Part shown: positions 26,001 through 36,558 of the stretch, piece after piece
Layout of the letters: every line of letters starts with the position of its first letter
Numbering within the stretch: the stretch's first letter is position 1
Origin: Rhyacichthys aspro
Taxonomy: Eukaryota > Chordata > Actinopteri > Gobiiformes > Rhyacichthyidae
Reading direction: 5' to 3'
Assembly (NCBI GenBank): GCA_036850595.1
Contig: CM072158.1
Span: forward strand, 11,113,422 to 11,177,421
Length of the DNA stretch: 64,000 nucleotides
Made by a program: the position numbers and the translations under genes
Notes under the pieces: generated by a model
Seen by the model: only the letters and a program-made list of their open reading frames with translations
Databases searched by the model: none
Told to the model about the DNA's origin: nothing

Positions 26001-29000
26001 GCCTGTGTGCGCGAGGACGTGTCGGCGAGCGTGAGAGCAGTGTGACTCTGCAAAAGCGTTTCTGTGCTAATCCCTGCTGAAGGTGGCAGGTGTCCTAACC
26101 AGGCCATCACCTGGTAACCTACTCAGAGCCACTACAGCATGTGCGCTCACAGACACCTCACTGTAAACGTGTTAGCGTCCAGGCTGGCCGCCGTCCAACC
26201 CTGCCCAGCTGGTACGAGAGGAAGAGCGGGGCGGAGAGAGCATGAGACGAGGCGGAAAAGCTAAAGATGGAGCAAGATTAGACGTCACAGTGGAAGGGTT
26301 TGGGGATCCACTCCGGAAATGAACATGGGCGTGGAACAATAAAAACAGTAAACATTTCATACTGAAGTTTTCATTAAGGACATTAGACTGATAACAAACA
26401 TGCCTCCTCCCATTCAGTAAGTTTTTTTTAATGTTATTTTCTGGAAACTGGAAGTGTGAGTCAAAAAATCCCAGCAATTTAAATTCCCCAGTTCATCTAC
26501 ACATCTCTAGTATACTAGTGTCTTATGATAAAACTGATGTGTACTGCAAATACTTGAATTTTCAGGCTCTATGATGTGCCTACATAGCACCAGAGCCTTT
26601 TCCAGGTTACAGTCTTCCTCTTCCTAACAGGTACCAGGCAGCCAGAGTCTTATCGGTGTGGGTCAGACTGCTCAGGAGTGCAGCAGACACACAGGCGACT
26701 GTGAATCAGCAGCTGCTTTACGAAGCGTGGGCACTGGACCTACAGTGAATAAAACTGCAGGGAGGTTTCAGAAACCTGAGCTCATTTTCTACACTGATGT
26801 CATTCCTGTCAGCTGATTCCTGCTGTCTTGAAGTGCTCTATTAAAGGCTTTCTTTCAATGTCACGTCACACACCGCTCTCATTACTCCTCATGACATGAT
26901 TGTGGATAATAGTTTAAGGCATTTGTAGTTTTGAATGCAAATATTGGAATATGGTGACTAGCCATGGTGAAGATATGTCTTTCTTTCGCTAAATGCTGGT
27001 CAGTTTTTTTTCTAAATGCACTGGGGGCTGTTGTTCCCCTCTCAGCGCAGTTGTGACCTCTGTGCCCTGCATCTCCTTCAACGCTGTAAATGGACAGATT
27101 GCTAAATGGAGGGACAGATAGAAGAGTGGGAATCACAGATGGTGCCACAAAGCAGTGAGGGAGTATTCAAATTACTCTTCACAGTTTGAGCGCTGTGCAT
27201 CTCTGCAGCCGTTGAGAACATTTGCCTCGATAAAATCACACGTATTAAAAAGAACAATTACTGATTATTTCCCTGTAGCAGAGTGGAGCTGTGCGTCTAC
27301 TGTATCTGCGGCTAATGCGTGCGAGTGTGCAAACATGGATATGTGCACTGCAGCCACAGCCTCTCGGGTTACTGAGGAATGCATTTGAAGTCAATCACAA
27401 TGAAGCCTTCTATCTGAACTGTTAGCCCAAAGGGGATCTCCTCCAAACTGAACTGGACCAGCCAGAAAGACAACAACATCAAAAACCATCTTCGGATCAC
27501 TCACATATCTGCAGGCTAATCTTCCACCAGCACTCGCTCGCTAGCACACTTTGCCGAATCGATGTCTCTCTTTTGGCTCCTATTGTTATCTCACTTCCTG
27601 CATCCGAGTATTAGCTCAGCTGTGGTTGGTCCTGGAGACAAAACACACTGCAGCAAATCCCAACAGACACCATCTTTTCTTTCACACTGTCACAAGACAT
27701 TCACACACACCTTCGGACTACCGCAGTACTTCCATTAAAAATCGTATCTTTAAACTTAAATCCCGAAATATAATCACGAAGAAATATACCACTACAATGA
27801 AATGATGTGTTTGTTGTGGAGCGTTTTACACCCCAAAGATTGCCTACCCCAGCTTTAATATCATGGAAGCAGCAGTGGTTCGTGGTTTAAATCTGGCTTC
27901 AGTGGCTGTAAAGTGATCCAGCTGGCACAAATAGAGGGGTGTATAGGATCAAACGTATAGTGCAAACCTGATGTCATCTCCGGATCAGGTTTCTACCTGA
28001 GTCACTTAAATGTTACAACACCTCTTTGAGGACACACCTGTGCTCGCTTTGTCATAACATGACATTATCCCAACAGGCCCTTTATTTGTCCTGTATATTG
28101 TTCTGTACTTTCTTGTCCCTCAGTTTAATGTTTTCTCTTATTTTTACTGTACAGAATTACACACTTATTTGTTTTCTCCTGGCACAGCATGTCTTTCAAT
28201 TGCAGTGCCAAAAACCAGGATGACATTCTGTGTCTTTCCAGACAAATGTGGCTGTCTTTTTACTGCTTCCTTTTATAACCAATGGGAACAAAATGCAGTT
28301 GTGGAAAAAATTGAGGGCAACATTCAGATGATTTTGGCCCCGGGTTATGCACGTGGTGAAGGAGAGTGCATAGTCTCGTTGTGGTTAGTTAACTATGCGG
28401 CGCATGCTGAAAGTAAAGCCGTTTATAGCTCCTGAAACACAGGAAAAATGCAGAGCTAGCTGGCCCCAAATCGACTCCCCCTTTTAAAGTATCACATAAA
28501 AAGGCACCCACACAAATCAGGCTGTAGGGGCATTCTGTGTGCACCACAAACAAAGCCTGTGATTATACCCAGTGTGATCCACGCGCACTGTAATTAGATA
28601 CAGTGACGCATGACTGGCCGCTATACTCTGACTTCACACTTAGAATATCATCTCATAAATTCAACATGTCGGGACGCAGCGGCTGATTGCATGTTACCAT
28701 TAAAGTTAGGATAAACATAGATCGTGTACATTTAGGCACAACAACAAACTGCATGACTAACCCACTCAGTCTGAAAATAGAGAGAAGAATTGGCCTCTGC
28801 TGCTACAGTGCATCCTTAGGAGGTAGTTGGCAACTTGTAAAAGGGGCCCCTGGGATGAGCTCTGGAGCCGCCTCAGGGGCGGGGTGTCTGTTTGTTTAAG
28901 TACGTGTGTGTTTTTGAGAACTCACGGCGAATTAAATGAGGCTATCCTTGAGATAAGAAATGGTGTGGAAAAGGGAGAGTTTAAGATGAAAAGAAATGGG

Positions 29001-32000
29001 CCGAATGCTGGGATACACTGAGTTTGGAGATGCGGGCCACGGTGGGTGAGCAGAGAAGGTACTGGGGAGGGGCTGATTTAAGGGGGAGCCGCAGGAGCAG
29101 ACTGTTTTGATGTTGTTTTTAGATTGTGTTTATTTGACGTTACATAACACCTTTGCGTATAGAGCTACTGCTTCCTGGTGTCTGTGCTCATGTGTATTTG
29201 GTAGCCCCTGACTCGGAGACAGGAATTTCTGTGAAAGGCAAAGGTTGCCCATAGCAACGGCCTCCATTGTAAAACTGATCAGTGGAATAGACACACACAG
29301 TGATGCCTTTTCAGTTCTTCTCGCCACTTTCAGGCCTTTCACACCCTGTCAGCTTTCCACTTGGGAAGCCCATATCCTCTGTATGTGCAGGCTCTCAACA
29401 GCTTTAAGTCACTTTCGTTTCAGGAGCTACATATAACATTTCAGCACCCCTCACGCCAAGATGTGATGGACTGAGATGCTTGGGTTTCTAGATTCCATTA
29501 TGCTTTTATTGGCTTTTAAAGGCATCAGGTTTCCTCTGTCTGGAGCCAGAGAGGAACTCACTCCACTGTGTGTGTGCGCACAATTAACATGACACAAGCT
29601 AGCAAAGACTCAGCTCAGCCTCGGGACAGGCTTAAGATTGCTTAAGATAAGTTTGTTTGGTCACATTTTCAGCAGGGGACTGTTTTTCAAATACCTGGAG
29701 CAAATCTTTGTCTTTGTTTTTGGGGCTTGTTTTGGCATCAGTGCTTTGTACTTAGTGACAGCTAAGACGGATTACAGCTTAAAATGCAGGCTAGAAAATA
29801 TTCTTTCCCCTTACTTATATGGGACACTTGAAAAAATCAATCTCCAATCAATACAGATAAAAACAATCAGTGCATATCTTGTTGTATTTGGGTTTAATTT
29901 TCCAAAGAATGCAACTTTTATGCTATAACTCTTTTAAGTACATATCATTGATTCAGGCAGTGTGTGCTGTTTTGCCATCGATACAATAATGTCTGCTTTC
30001 TACTGTGAGAATCATTATACAATTTGGATTAGATATTCAAATAGATTTAGTATTTTCCATATTGTAATAACTTACAGTATACAGTAGCTTGCCGCCCATC
30101 CATCTTTATGCCAGTGTGCTGTTGTTATCGTTCAAAAGCAGACATGGCACCATTAGTTGACCCTGTGTGATGTGTAAAAAATGTGCTAAAGTGTGCATTT
30201 AAACATTGCCGTGACATGTGATTTAGGTCAAGAGTAAAAGGGAGATGAATGAAGAGCGTAGAGGGATCAGCCTGAAAGTGACCGAAGCTTGAGGTTCAAA
30301 CTCTGAACGATCACCCACTAATCTGACTTACCTGACCCTGACAGAGGTCACCAAGCTGGTGCTGCTCCTTCACAGCCATCCATTTAAAGATATAAACCAG
30401 GCCTGGATTAGAACAGTAATAGGGGGCAGGTTGTCAAATGACTCATATGTTAGTTACAGGCATATTACAGTCAAAGTTATCAAATCATAAGTAAAAAGTA
30501 AGTGTTGAGACATCTGCTAAAAGGACGGCTATGGCATGAATTGAACAGCCTTTAGCTTACTCTAGAGTTATGGGTCCAGGTCCAAACTGAAAGTGATTTA
30601 TTTTTCTTTTATTAATCACATGTCACTATCAACTTTGTGGCCATGAATTAAGCTGTTAGGCAGAGGATCATGTGGAAAAAGGGTCAATAGTCTGCTGACC
30701 ATACATTTCAGCGCTCAACTAATGTTTTTCCCGTGACATAGCAAATGTCCCGGATTCAATTGAAATCACTAATTAATGTCTCTATGGTTAAACATGCACA
30801 CTGCACTCTGTCTCACCACAGAAGGACATTGATGTGACATTATTTGTAATTAAGAAGTTGTCCTCTAGTTTTTGCTGTTTTTTTGAGCATTCAGCTGATA
30901 CCTAAGCAGACTTCATGAAAGCTCCTTCTCTTCTAAAAGGCTCTGATGTCCTCTTCTGAAATCCAAGCTTTATTCTGATCTCATTGAGTATGCGCTAAGG
31001 TCGAGCGAGAGACAGACAGATGTTCCTCTGTCTGCCATCATGCTGCTTCTCAGACAGTTGTGTGTCTGTGCATGTAATCTGCCAAAGTGGTCTCTCTTTC
31101 AAATGAAATGACAATTGCCTCAGTCATTCCTGATGAATGTGTCTAATCTATCATCTCTGTTTTCTTGTATTTCCTGTTTCCCACAGGCGCAGACTTGGTC
31201 GCCGTCTATCGATGATGAAGGCTCGACGAGAGATGACTTCTACGATGACGAGGACCTGTACTCGGGCTCTGGCTCTGGCTGTAAGTCTATTTGTGAGCAG
31301 CTCAAACACACATGACCCTATTCTTTAAAACCTGACAGCTGCTAGGTCTCAATCAACTGACCCCTAAGACCCCTCACCCCAGTCGTCCTTGAATTATGCT
31401 CCCACTATTCATAGATGCAGCACGCTCACACGAGCTCAATGCAAACTGCCAGTTGGCTTGACAGACAGGTTTTGATTCGGACTTATTGAAAACACCTTTA
31501 AACACAGACACACCCTTGCAAACAAGCAGTAACCCAGGCTCTACACCCCCTGATCTTATTTAGTTTAATCAGATTACAGTCCACACAGATTAGCCCATCA
31601 CACGGCAGCAGTTGTGGACACCTATCTGTGAACGCATGTCTACTTTTGAGTGAGCTGTCTGCGTGTGTGGGAATTACCGACTTACGGTAAATCACATCGG
31701 TGTAATTCAGGTTGATTTTCTGATGTAGCCGCTGAAGCAGTGTTCTCTTTATTAGGCATGACTCATCGAGGGCTGCCCTCTGTTCAGGCACTGCGATAGT
31801 TGGGAATGCTCAAAATAAATTACAATTCAGATCAGGCGAGTGCAGCAGAGGCACCCCCTGTGGTTGAACAGCAGCCTGGTAAATGCTTTATCTCACACTG
31901 TGATACAAGGCACCTGAATCTGAAGGAAAGGCTGGTTTTGAACAGACCAATGTGCATTTTGTGTTATTGCTGCTTTGGTTGCTTGGCATTTTATCACGTC

Positions 32001-35000
32001 TGATTTGCCCGTACAGAAGCTTGCGTTGCCCAAGTCTATATTTTTCGATATCCTCTCTGTCAGCCTTCCTGCCTTTGTGCCTGTAAATTCAATTTGTTTC
32101 TCTTTCAACTCAGGGAGCTTCACTGCTATAACAAAATGAAAGGTGGTATAATAGTATTACAAGATTTAAGAAAAATGAATTACTCAGCACCGTCTGCTGT
32201 TCTTCTCCTCTCTGACAGCGGTTGCTCTTCTTATCCACTCCCACTCATAACCTTTCCAAGAGACAGAAATTCAGGAAATCCTTGCCAAGCTTTTCCCGCT
32301 TCAATTTGGGCTGCTCTTTTTAAAACTTGTCAAAATGCAGTGGTTTACTGGGAGAGCTCATCTCAGATACAGGAAGACTTCTTAGTAGTTTTAATGAGCT
32401 GGTTTAACATTTTAGTGTATAACTGGAACATGTTTAAACGGAGGAAAAGCCAGAGAAATTTTGCTTATACATGTCAGTGCCCAAGTCTAATCAGGCTTGT
32501 CAGTTTTTTTTCTTTTTTCTGTAAAATCTCCAATTACATTAACTCCTTTCTGTATGGCATGGGATTAACTTTCCACTGTGTAATTCATGGTGGGTTTCTA
32601 CATATTCTTGTATTACTTGGGAAGACTGTCTTATTTTTATGTTCTCGTTGTGGTGTGAGAGTGAAAGTGTGGGCAGGTGGCTGGATGTTTTATTGCAGGG
32701 GTGTTCACTCAGATGTTTTAATTACTTGGTGCTCTCCTTGTGGCTTAATAAATCTCGCTGTGTAATAAAGTTCTTATCTCTCTTTTACCTATTGCAGTTC
32801 CTGAGATCAGTATGAGGCCGACCTCAATAGCCGTGTCCTTCACCACAGAAGAGACCATAATCCTGTCCACCACTCAGGCCACAAGTCCCGCCCCCTCAGC
32901 CTCACCTGCAGCCGAGCCCAGTCCCAGCCCGGACCCCACCATCAGCACCGCGCTGCCGCAGCCCACCACTGAGGCTGATGGAGAGAGCGGTGCATTCTGG
33001 GACAGGGAGCGGGAGCTGGAGAAGGAGCGGGAGTTGGAGAAGGAGAGGGAAAGGCAGAGGGAGTTGGAGAAGGAACGGCAGCTCGAACGGGAGCGGGAAA
33101 GGGAACGGGAGCGGGAACGAGTCCGGGAGCTGGAGAGAGAACGGGAACGAGAACGAGAGAGAGAAATGGAGCGACAGCGGGAGAGGGAAAAGGAACGGGA
33201 GCTGGAGCGTATCAGAGCCGCCGCCGCCCAGACCACCACCTCGCCCACCACTAACCCGGCCACGAGCACGGCTGAAACCCCTGCTCCTTCTGCCGGATCA
33301 GACGACCTTAGCACCACAGAAGAAGATGAAGACGACGTTTACCTGTCGCCTGAGCCTACGTCGTCTTACCCCGGGTTCAACGTGGAGGTCTCCACAGAAG
33401 AAGACGTGTCCACCACAGCTGAGACCACTACAGAGCCCACGACTGCTCCTCCCACCACAACCACAGCAGCCACCACCCTCAAGACCAGGGTGCCCTTCAG
33501 ACCCAGGGTTCCCATCACCACCGCCTCTCAGACCCCACCTACAACCCGAGCACAACAGCCCACAACAACACAAGTAAGAGCCGTAACCTGCAAACAACAA
33601 TAGCACAAAAGGAAAACTACATCTTTTTAGCAGAAGTGTGGAGCCTACTGAATGTCTGGCTGTGTCATTAACTCCTTTATCTTTTGGAGCACTTTTTTGC
33701 CTTTATTTTACGGTGATAGTATAGGAAGACGGGAAACATTAAAGAGAGAGAGTAAAATGATGACAAGGAGCAAACTGGCCCAAGTCGTAATTCGAACATG
33801 GGCCACTCAGGCAGCAGAGAGTTGACCATAAACAAGGTAAGAGAAAAGTGCCATAGAGGACGGCCAGACTGGGAGTACAGCCAGGGATGATGTGCTCCAG
33901 AGAGGTCCTAGGAGTTTTTTGATAAGCTCTGTGTATATCAAATATTTTTACGACCATGGGAAAAGAGGAAAACTACTCACTAGAGACCTCAGTCCAGTGA
34001 AAGCATCCTAGCACTTTTTTGTCTTGGCCTTCATTACGTTACAGATAGTTAATAAAAGATTGTATCTGCTTCAATTGACCATATGTAGCATTGTTTAAAC
34101 TATTCTCACAACAATCTGAAAATATTATAGAAAAAATAAAGGGGCCTGTCCAAGTACTTGTTGTATTGCTTTGTACCACTAGATGGAGTAATGAGCTACT
34201 GCACTGTTCAGTTACCTCAAATCTGACTCAAATGAGGACGTCCTTTAAGGCTGGACACTTCTAGCCATTTCTCGAAAACTTATTTGTGGCAATCATTTTT
34301 AATTGTTTTACAGCACTGATGGTTTGAGTGTTACTGACATCTGGTTTAGATAAACATAATGAAGCAACATAATGCCACTATCTAGAACTAATGAGGAAAC
34401 CTCCCTGTGCAATGTCTATGCTACGTTTATTCACTGCAGGGTCACATTACACATGTTGTATAATGTGGAAATAAACATGTATTTTTTTTCACATTATACC
34501 ATTTTGCTGCCATATTTTCTGAGGTTTGTATATGTGTTGGACAATATGTGAGTTTTCCCCAATCAGTGCACACAGAGGCTCATTGTTTAAAAGAGTCGGA
34601 GTGAACATATGCCTGGGAAAGTCCTGCGTTGGTTTGGATAATTGTCAACCTGGCGACTCCATGGAACAAATTTGATCACATCAAACGTAAATTTCCTGTA
34701 GTGAGTTTCACATTTTCTCTCTTTCTTAGGGCCGTCCAGAGGAGGGTATCAACGAAGTGGGTGCTGTTGGGCCAAGTGGAGATTTTGAGATTCGTGAGGA
34801 AAACCGCAATGGTCTTGGACGAGGAATAATGCCAGTGGAGCCAGATCTGATTGGAAACACTGTGGATGGGGGAAGCTCTGCAGCTCAGTTGCCACAGAAG
34901 AACATCCTGGAGAGAAAAGAGGTTTTGATAGGTAAAAAACTTCAGTTGCATTGCTAGTTTTTTTTTTTTTTTGCTCTACTGGACTTCCACTTTTGTTTGT

Positions 35001-36558
35001 GTGCTTGATAAATGCTCTTTGTCAAATAAACCACCACATAATCACCTTTTAGATCAACAGATTACATTGCCCCGTTGCCTCCTGTTTTCTTTCCCTTGCT
35101 TTACACAAGCTTCTTAGATGAACTTGCATTACCTTGCGTCCACAAAGTGCACATTTATCACTGTGAGTGAATGCACTGCTTAGAGCTTTTTACCCACTGA
35201 GAACCAGCAATCCTCCTGCTGCATTATCCAGCCCCGTCCCTTTCTCTCCTGCTTTTTCTCATCATTTTCCCTCTGGCCTAATCCAGTCCCTTTTCAAGTG
35301 GCCTTCTCCTTGTCCCAAAGAGCGGTTGTAGAAAGTGAAGGAGCAGCCAACTCGCTCGACCTGACTGGCTCTCTGTCTTTCCTTCAGCTGTTCTGATTGG
35401 AGGACTGCTGGCTGTGGTTTTTGCTGATTTCCTGGTCATCGGTAAAAAGCAGGAGGCAACAGATTTTAGACTAGAGTGTGTCTGTGGTAGAACTGAGATG
35501 TCACCATTAGACATACCAGTACTGCAAATGTTGTGTCCAGATATCTTTAGACACTATTTCTCTATCATACCGAACACATTCAAGAACAATAGAATCAAAG
35601 TTTTTGAAAAGCAGATGAGATTTAAAAAAAAAAAAAAGGAATACTTGATGGTGCATAGAGAAAGTGTTCTGTTCCAGAGGCCAGTAATGGGACCAATCAC
35701 TAAACACCACCCACACAACGAATGGAAACAGATTGTTTCAACACTTTTGGAAAATAAACAAATTAGGCCTCTTATACTGTTACCCATTACTTTACCAGAG
35801 GTTTTTGCCTCTATTAAACACAGTAATTGACATTTGTGCAAAAGACAATCAAATTGTTTGCATACTTCAACTTTTCAACAATTTCAAACTGATAGAGGTG
35901 ATTGTAGTGTGAGTGTAGGTGCGAGACTGCAGTGTGTTTTTAGTTTCTATAAATGTAGTTTGCACAGCATCAAATAATGGCCAGATCAGTTTGACTTTCA
36001 GTTTTACATCAAAAGTGAGAGCATCATTTTTAACAGCCACTGTCTATCTAAAATGTAAAACGAAACAAGAGGAATAAATTCTAGTGCAGCCTGTCCAACC
36101 ATTTACTATCAGCCACCATAAACCTTTTCACAATGTCATTCGAAGGGTTGCACTAAAATGATTGATATTTTACTATTTGGGTGACTTTCAGCAACTTTGT
36201 TTTACTATCCTTCTATTATCTTTTTTAAACACCGTTAAAAACAATGTGATAATGATCTGTTTTCAAATTGTGCTGGCCACAGTTTGATTTGCTTGATTAT
36301 ACATAATGGCATCTAATCTATGTCCTTTTATTGCCACAATATGAAATGCATAGGTTTTAAAGTTGCCCTCTCTCTGATTGTTTTTCTGCAGCTGTGATTG
36401 TTGGAGGTGTGGTGGGGGCACTGTTTGCTGCCTTCCTGGTGATGCTGCTGGTCTACAGGATGAAGAAGAAGGACGAGGGCAGCTACACTTTGGAAGAACC
36501 CAAACAGGCCACAGTGACCTACCAGAAACCAGACAAGCAGGAGGAGTTTTATGCATAA
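11008..36558 (+). CDS. sdc3: Syndecan-3, transmembrane heparan/chondroitin sulfate proteoglycan
   Basis: Cell-surface proteoglycan core protein and co-receptor for heparin-binding ligands. Exons 11008-11061, 31187-31280, 32798-33573, 34730-34931 and 36392-36558 give 430 residues. Signal peptide is residues 1-19 (MKLPRLLAL..HAATA). The glycosaminoglycan site DEDLYSGSGSG ends exon 2. Exon 3 holds a Thr/Pro mucin-like ectodomain interrupted by a 72-residue Arg/Glu run (118-189). GPSGDFEI in exon 4 is a second likely chain site. Then come the juxtamembrane QLPQKNILERKEVLI and a TM helix with GGVVG (GxxxG dimer motif). The tail has C1 RMKKKDEGSY, variable TLEEPKQATVTYQKPDKQ and C2 EEFYA (PDZ ligand). 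The YTLEEPKQ variable region assigns paralog 3. An optional TM-like exon lies at 35388-35441. Confidence 0.95.
11567..11585 (+). repeat. Short-loop G-quadruplex motif, 5' end of sdc3 intron 1
   Basis: The run GGGGAGGGGGTGGGAGGGG has four G-tracts with single-base loops, among the most stable predicted arrangements. It lies about 500 bases downstream of the first coding exon, on the sense strand, inside the CpG-rich region. Confidence 0.7.
12290..12403 (-). repeat. Degenerate tRNA-type SINE-like repeat, copy 1
   Basis: The order of motifs is TGACAGTGTGGATTGACAGGAAAC, then an A/G-rich segment with AATGACACGGTGCAAAC, then AAGCCAGGACTCGAACTGG. The last, read on the - strand, gives AGTTCGAGTCC, close to a Pol III B box (GGTTCGANTCC). 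The same order recurs at 33698-33830. It resembles a common fish SINE recalled from other teleosts. The family name cannot be given without a library search. Confidence 0.5.
15905..16108 (+). repeat. About 200-bp polypurine tract in sdc3 intron 1
   Basis: The + strand is almost entirely A and G (GGGAGGGAGGGAGAG at the left, AGAAATGGAAAGAAACAG at the right) with only isolated pyrimidines. A second, weaker purine-rich block lies at about 21070-21480. Both open frames across them are low-complexity. Confidence 0.65.
20011..20079 (+). promoter_or_regulatory. Promoter-like CCAAT/TATA/GC-box cluster inside sdc3 intron 1
   Basis: CCAATCAGAG (20011-20020), TATAAA (20035-20040), CCCCGCCCCG (20041-20050) and an inverted CCAAT box ATTGGTCAGG (20070-20079) lie within 69 bases of otherwise AT-rich intron. 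CCAATTAGAA lies near 19931. The arrangement is suggestive of an internal promoter or enhancer. No associated first exon could be identified. Confidence 0.3.
20613..20660 (+). repeat. Teleost interspersed-repeat tail (TTTATTTATATAGCAC type)
   Basis: AAACTTTATTTATATAGCAC followed by TTTTCATGCAGCTTAAAGCAATG resembles a tail sequence widespread in fish genomes at the ends of retroposed elements. Only this short conserved piece is recognisable. The body of the element was not delimited. Confidence 0.4.
31281..32797 (+). other. sdc3: sdc3 intron 2 (1.5 kb)
   Basis: Bounded by GTAAGT at 31281 and ACCTATTGCAG before 32798. AT-rich. It contains an unusually long open frame, 32094-32765 (223 codons, no ATG at its start), which shows no family motif, is not in frame with exon 3 and is treated as chance. 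Nothing else was recognised. Confidence 0.6.
33001..33216 (+). other. sdc3: Arg/Glu-rich rod encoded in sdc3 exon 3
   Basis: Residues 118-189 of the syndecan-3 ectodomain are almost only E, R, K, L and Q. They begin DRERELEKERELEKERE and continue with alternating RE. The DNA is a degenerate repeat of GAG-CGG-GAG-CTG-GAG-AAG type, nearly free of T on the + strand, so all three forward frames are open. Such E/R/K runs are typical of single alpha-helices. Mammalian syndecan-3 as I know it has no such segment. Confidence 0.85.
33574..34729 (+). other. sdc3: sdc3 intron 3 (1.2 kb)
   Basis: Bounded by CAA-GTAAGAG and TTTCTTAG. It contains the second SINE-like copy at 33698-33830. The remainder is AT-rich with no recognisable element. 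Confidence 0.65.
33698..33830 (-). repeat. Degenerate tRNA-type SINE-like repeat, copy 2
   Basis: It has the same motif order as 12290-12403: CTTTATTTTACGGTGATAGT, then GACGGGAAACATTAAAGAGAG, AATGATGACAAGGAGCAAAC, CAAGTCGTAATTCGAACATG. The last, read on the - strand, gives TGTTCGAATTA, a decayed Pol III B box. The family assignment is uncertain. Confidence 0.5.
34932..36391 (+). other. sdc3: sdc3 intron 4 (1.5 kb) with an embedded candidate exon
   Basis: Bounded by GTAAAA at 34932 and TTTTTCTGCAG before 36392. The notable content is the 54-base TM-like cassette at 35388-35441. The rest is AT-rich with no other recognised element. The open frame that continues past the cassette to 35830 shows no syndecan tail. 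Confidence 0.7.
35388..35441 (+). other. sdc3: Candidate alternative transmembrane exon of sdc3 (tandem exon duplicate)
   Basis: The acceptor CTTTCCTTCAG precedes 35388 and GTAAAA follows 35441. The 54 bases are phase 1 on both sides, like the junction they would interrupt. Read in the sdc3 frame they give AVLIGGLLAVVFADFLVI. The constitutive last exon starts AVIVGGVVGALFAAFLVM: nine of 18 residues are identical at equal spacing and most others are conservative. This supports an old tandem duplication of the TM-coding part. Inclusion would add 18 residues without a frameshift (448 residues) and roughly double the hydrophobic stretch, with an Asp in it. Whether it is spliced into mRNA, or is a dead exon, cannot be seen. 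Confidence 0.6.

Larger units (their letters stand above)
11062..31186 (+). other. sdc3: sdc3 intron 1 (20 kb)
   Basis: Donor GTAAGC at 11062; acceptor TTTCCCACAG before 31187. No coding exon with family resemblance was found on either strand. Items recognised inside are listed separately: a G-quadruplex motif near exon 1, a SINE-like copy, a purine tract, a promoter-like CCAAT/TATA/GC cluster and an interspersed-repeat tail. Scattered TG/CA runs occur (for example 11297-11310, 17110-17125). The rest appears unique and AT-moderate. Such long first introns of syndecan genes commonly carry enhancers, but none can be named here. Confidence 0.8.

Noticed and set aside
32094..32765. 223-codon open frame in sdc3 intron 2
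   Set aside because: It starts at TTG rather than ATG, is not in frame with exon 3, is Cys/Phe/Leu-rich as expected of T-rich DNA and has no recognised domain. Length alone is marginal for a 64-kb window.
32874..33317. Antisense Arg/Ser-rich frame resembling an SR-protein domain
   Set aside because: It is the mirror image of the GAG/CGG-type codons of sdc3 exon 3. Purine-only codons leave no stops in any frame, so the sense rod explains it.
32978..33577. 199-codon overlapping frame with many Ser-Gly pairs across sdc3 exon 3
   Set aside because: It is an out-of-frame shadow of the same purine-rich repeat. The sense frame joins correctly to exons 2 and 4 and this one does not.
35442..35830. 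Continuation of the TM-like cassette frame into the intron as a novel cytoplasmic tail
   Set aside because: After the GTAAAA donor the frame has no C1, variable or C2 syndecan motif and looks like random intron. It is kept only as a possible intron-retention product.
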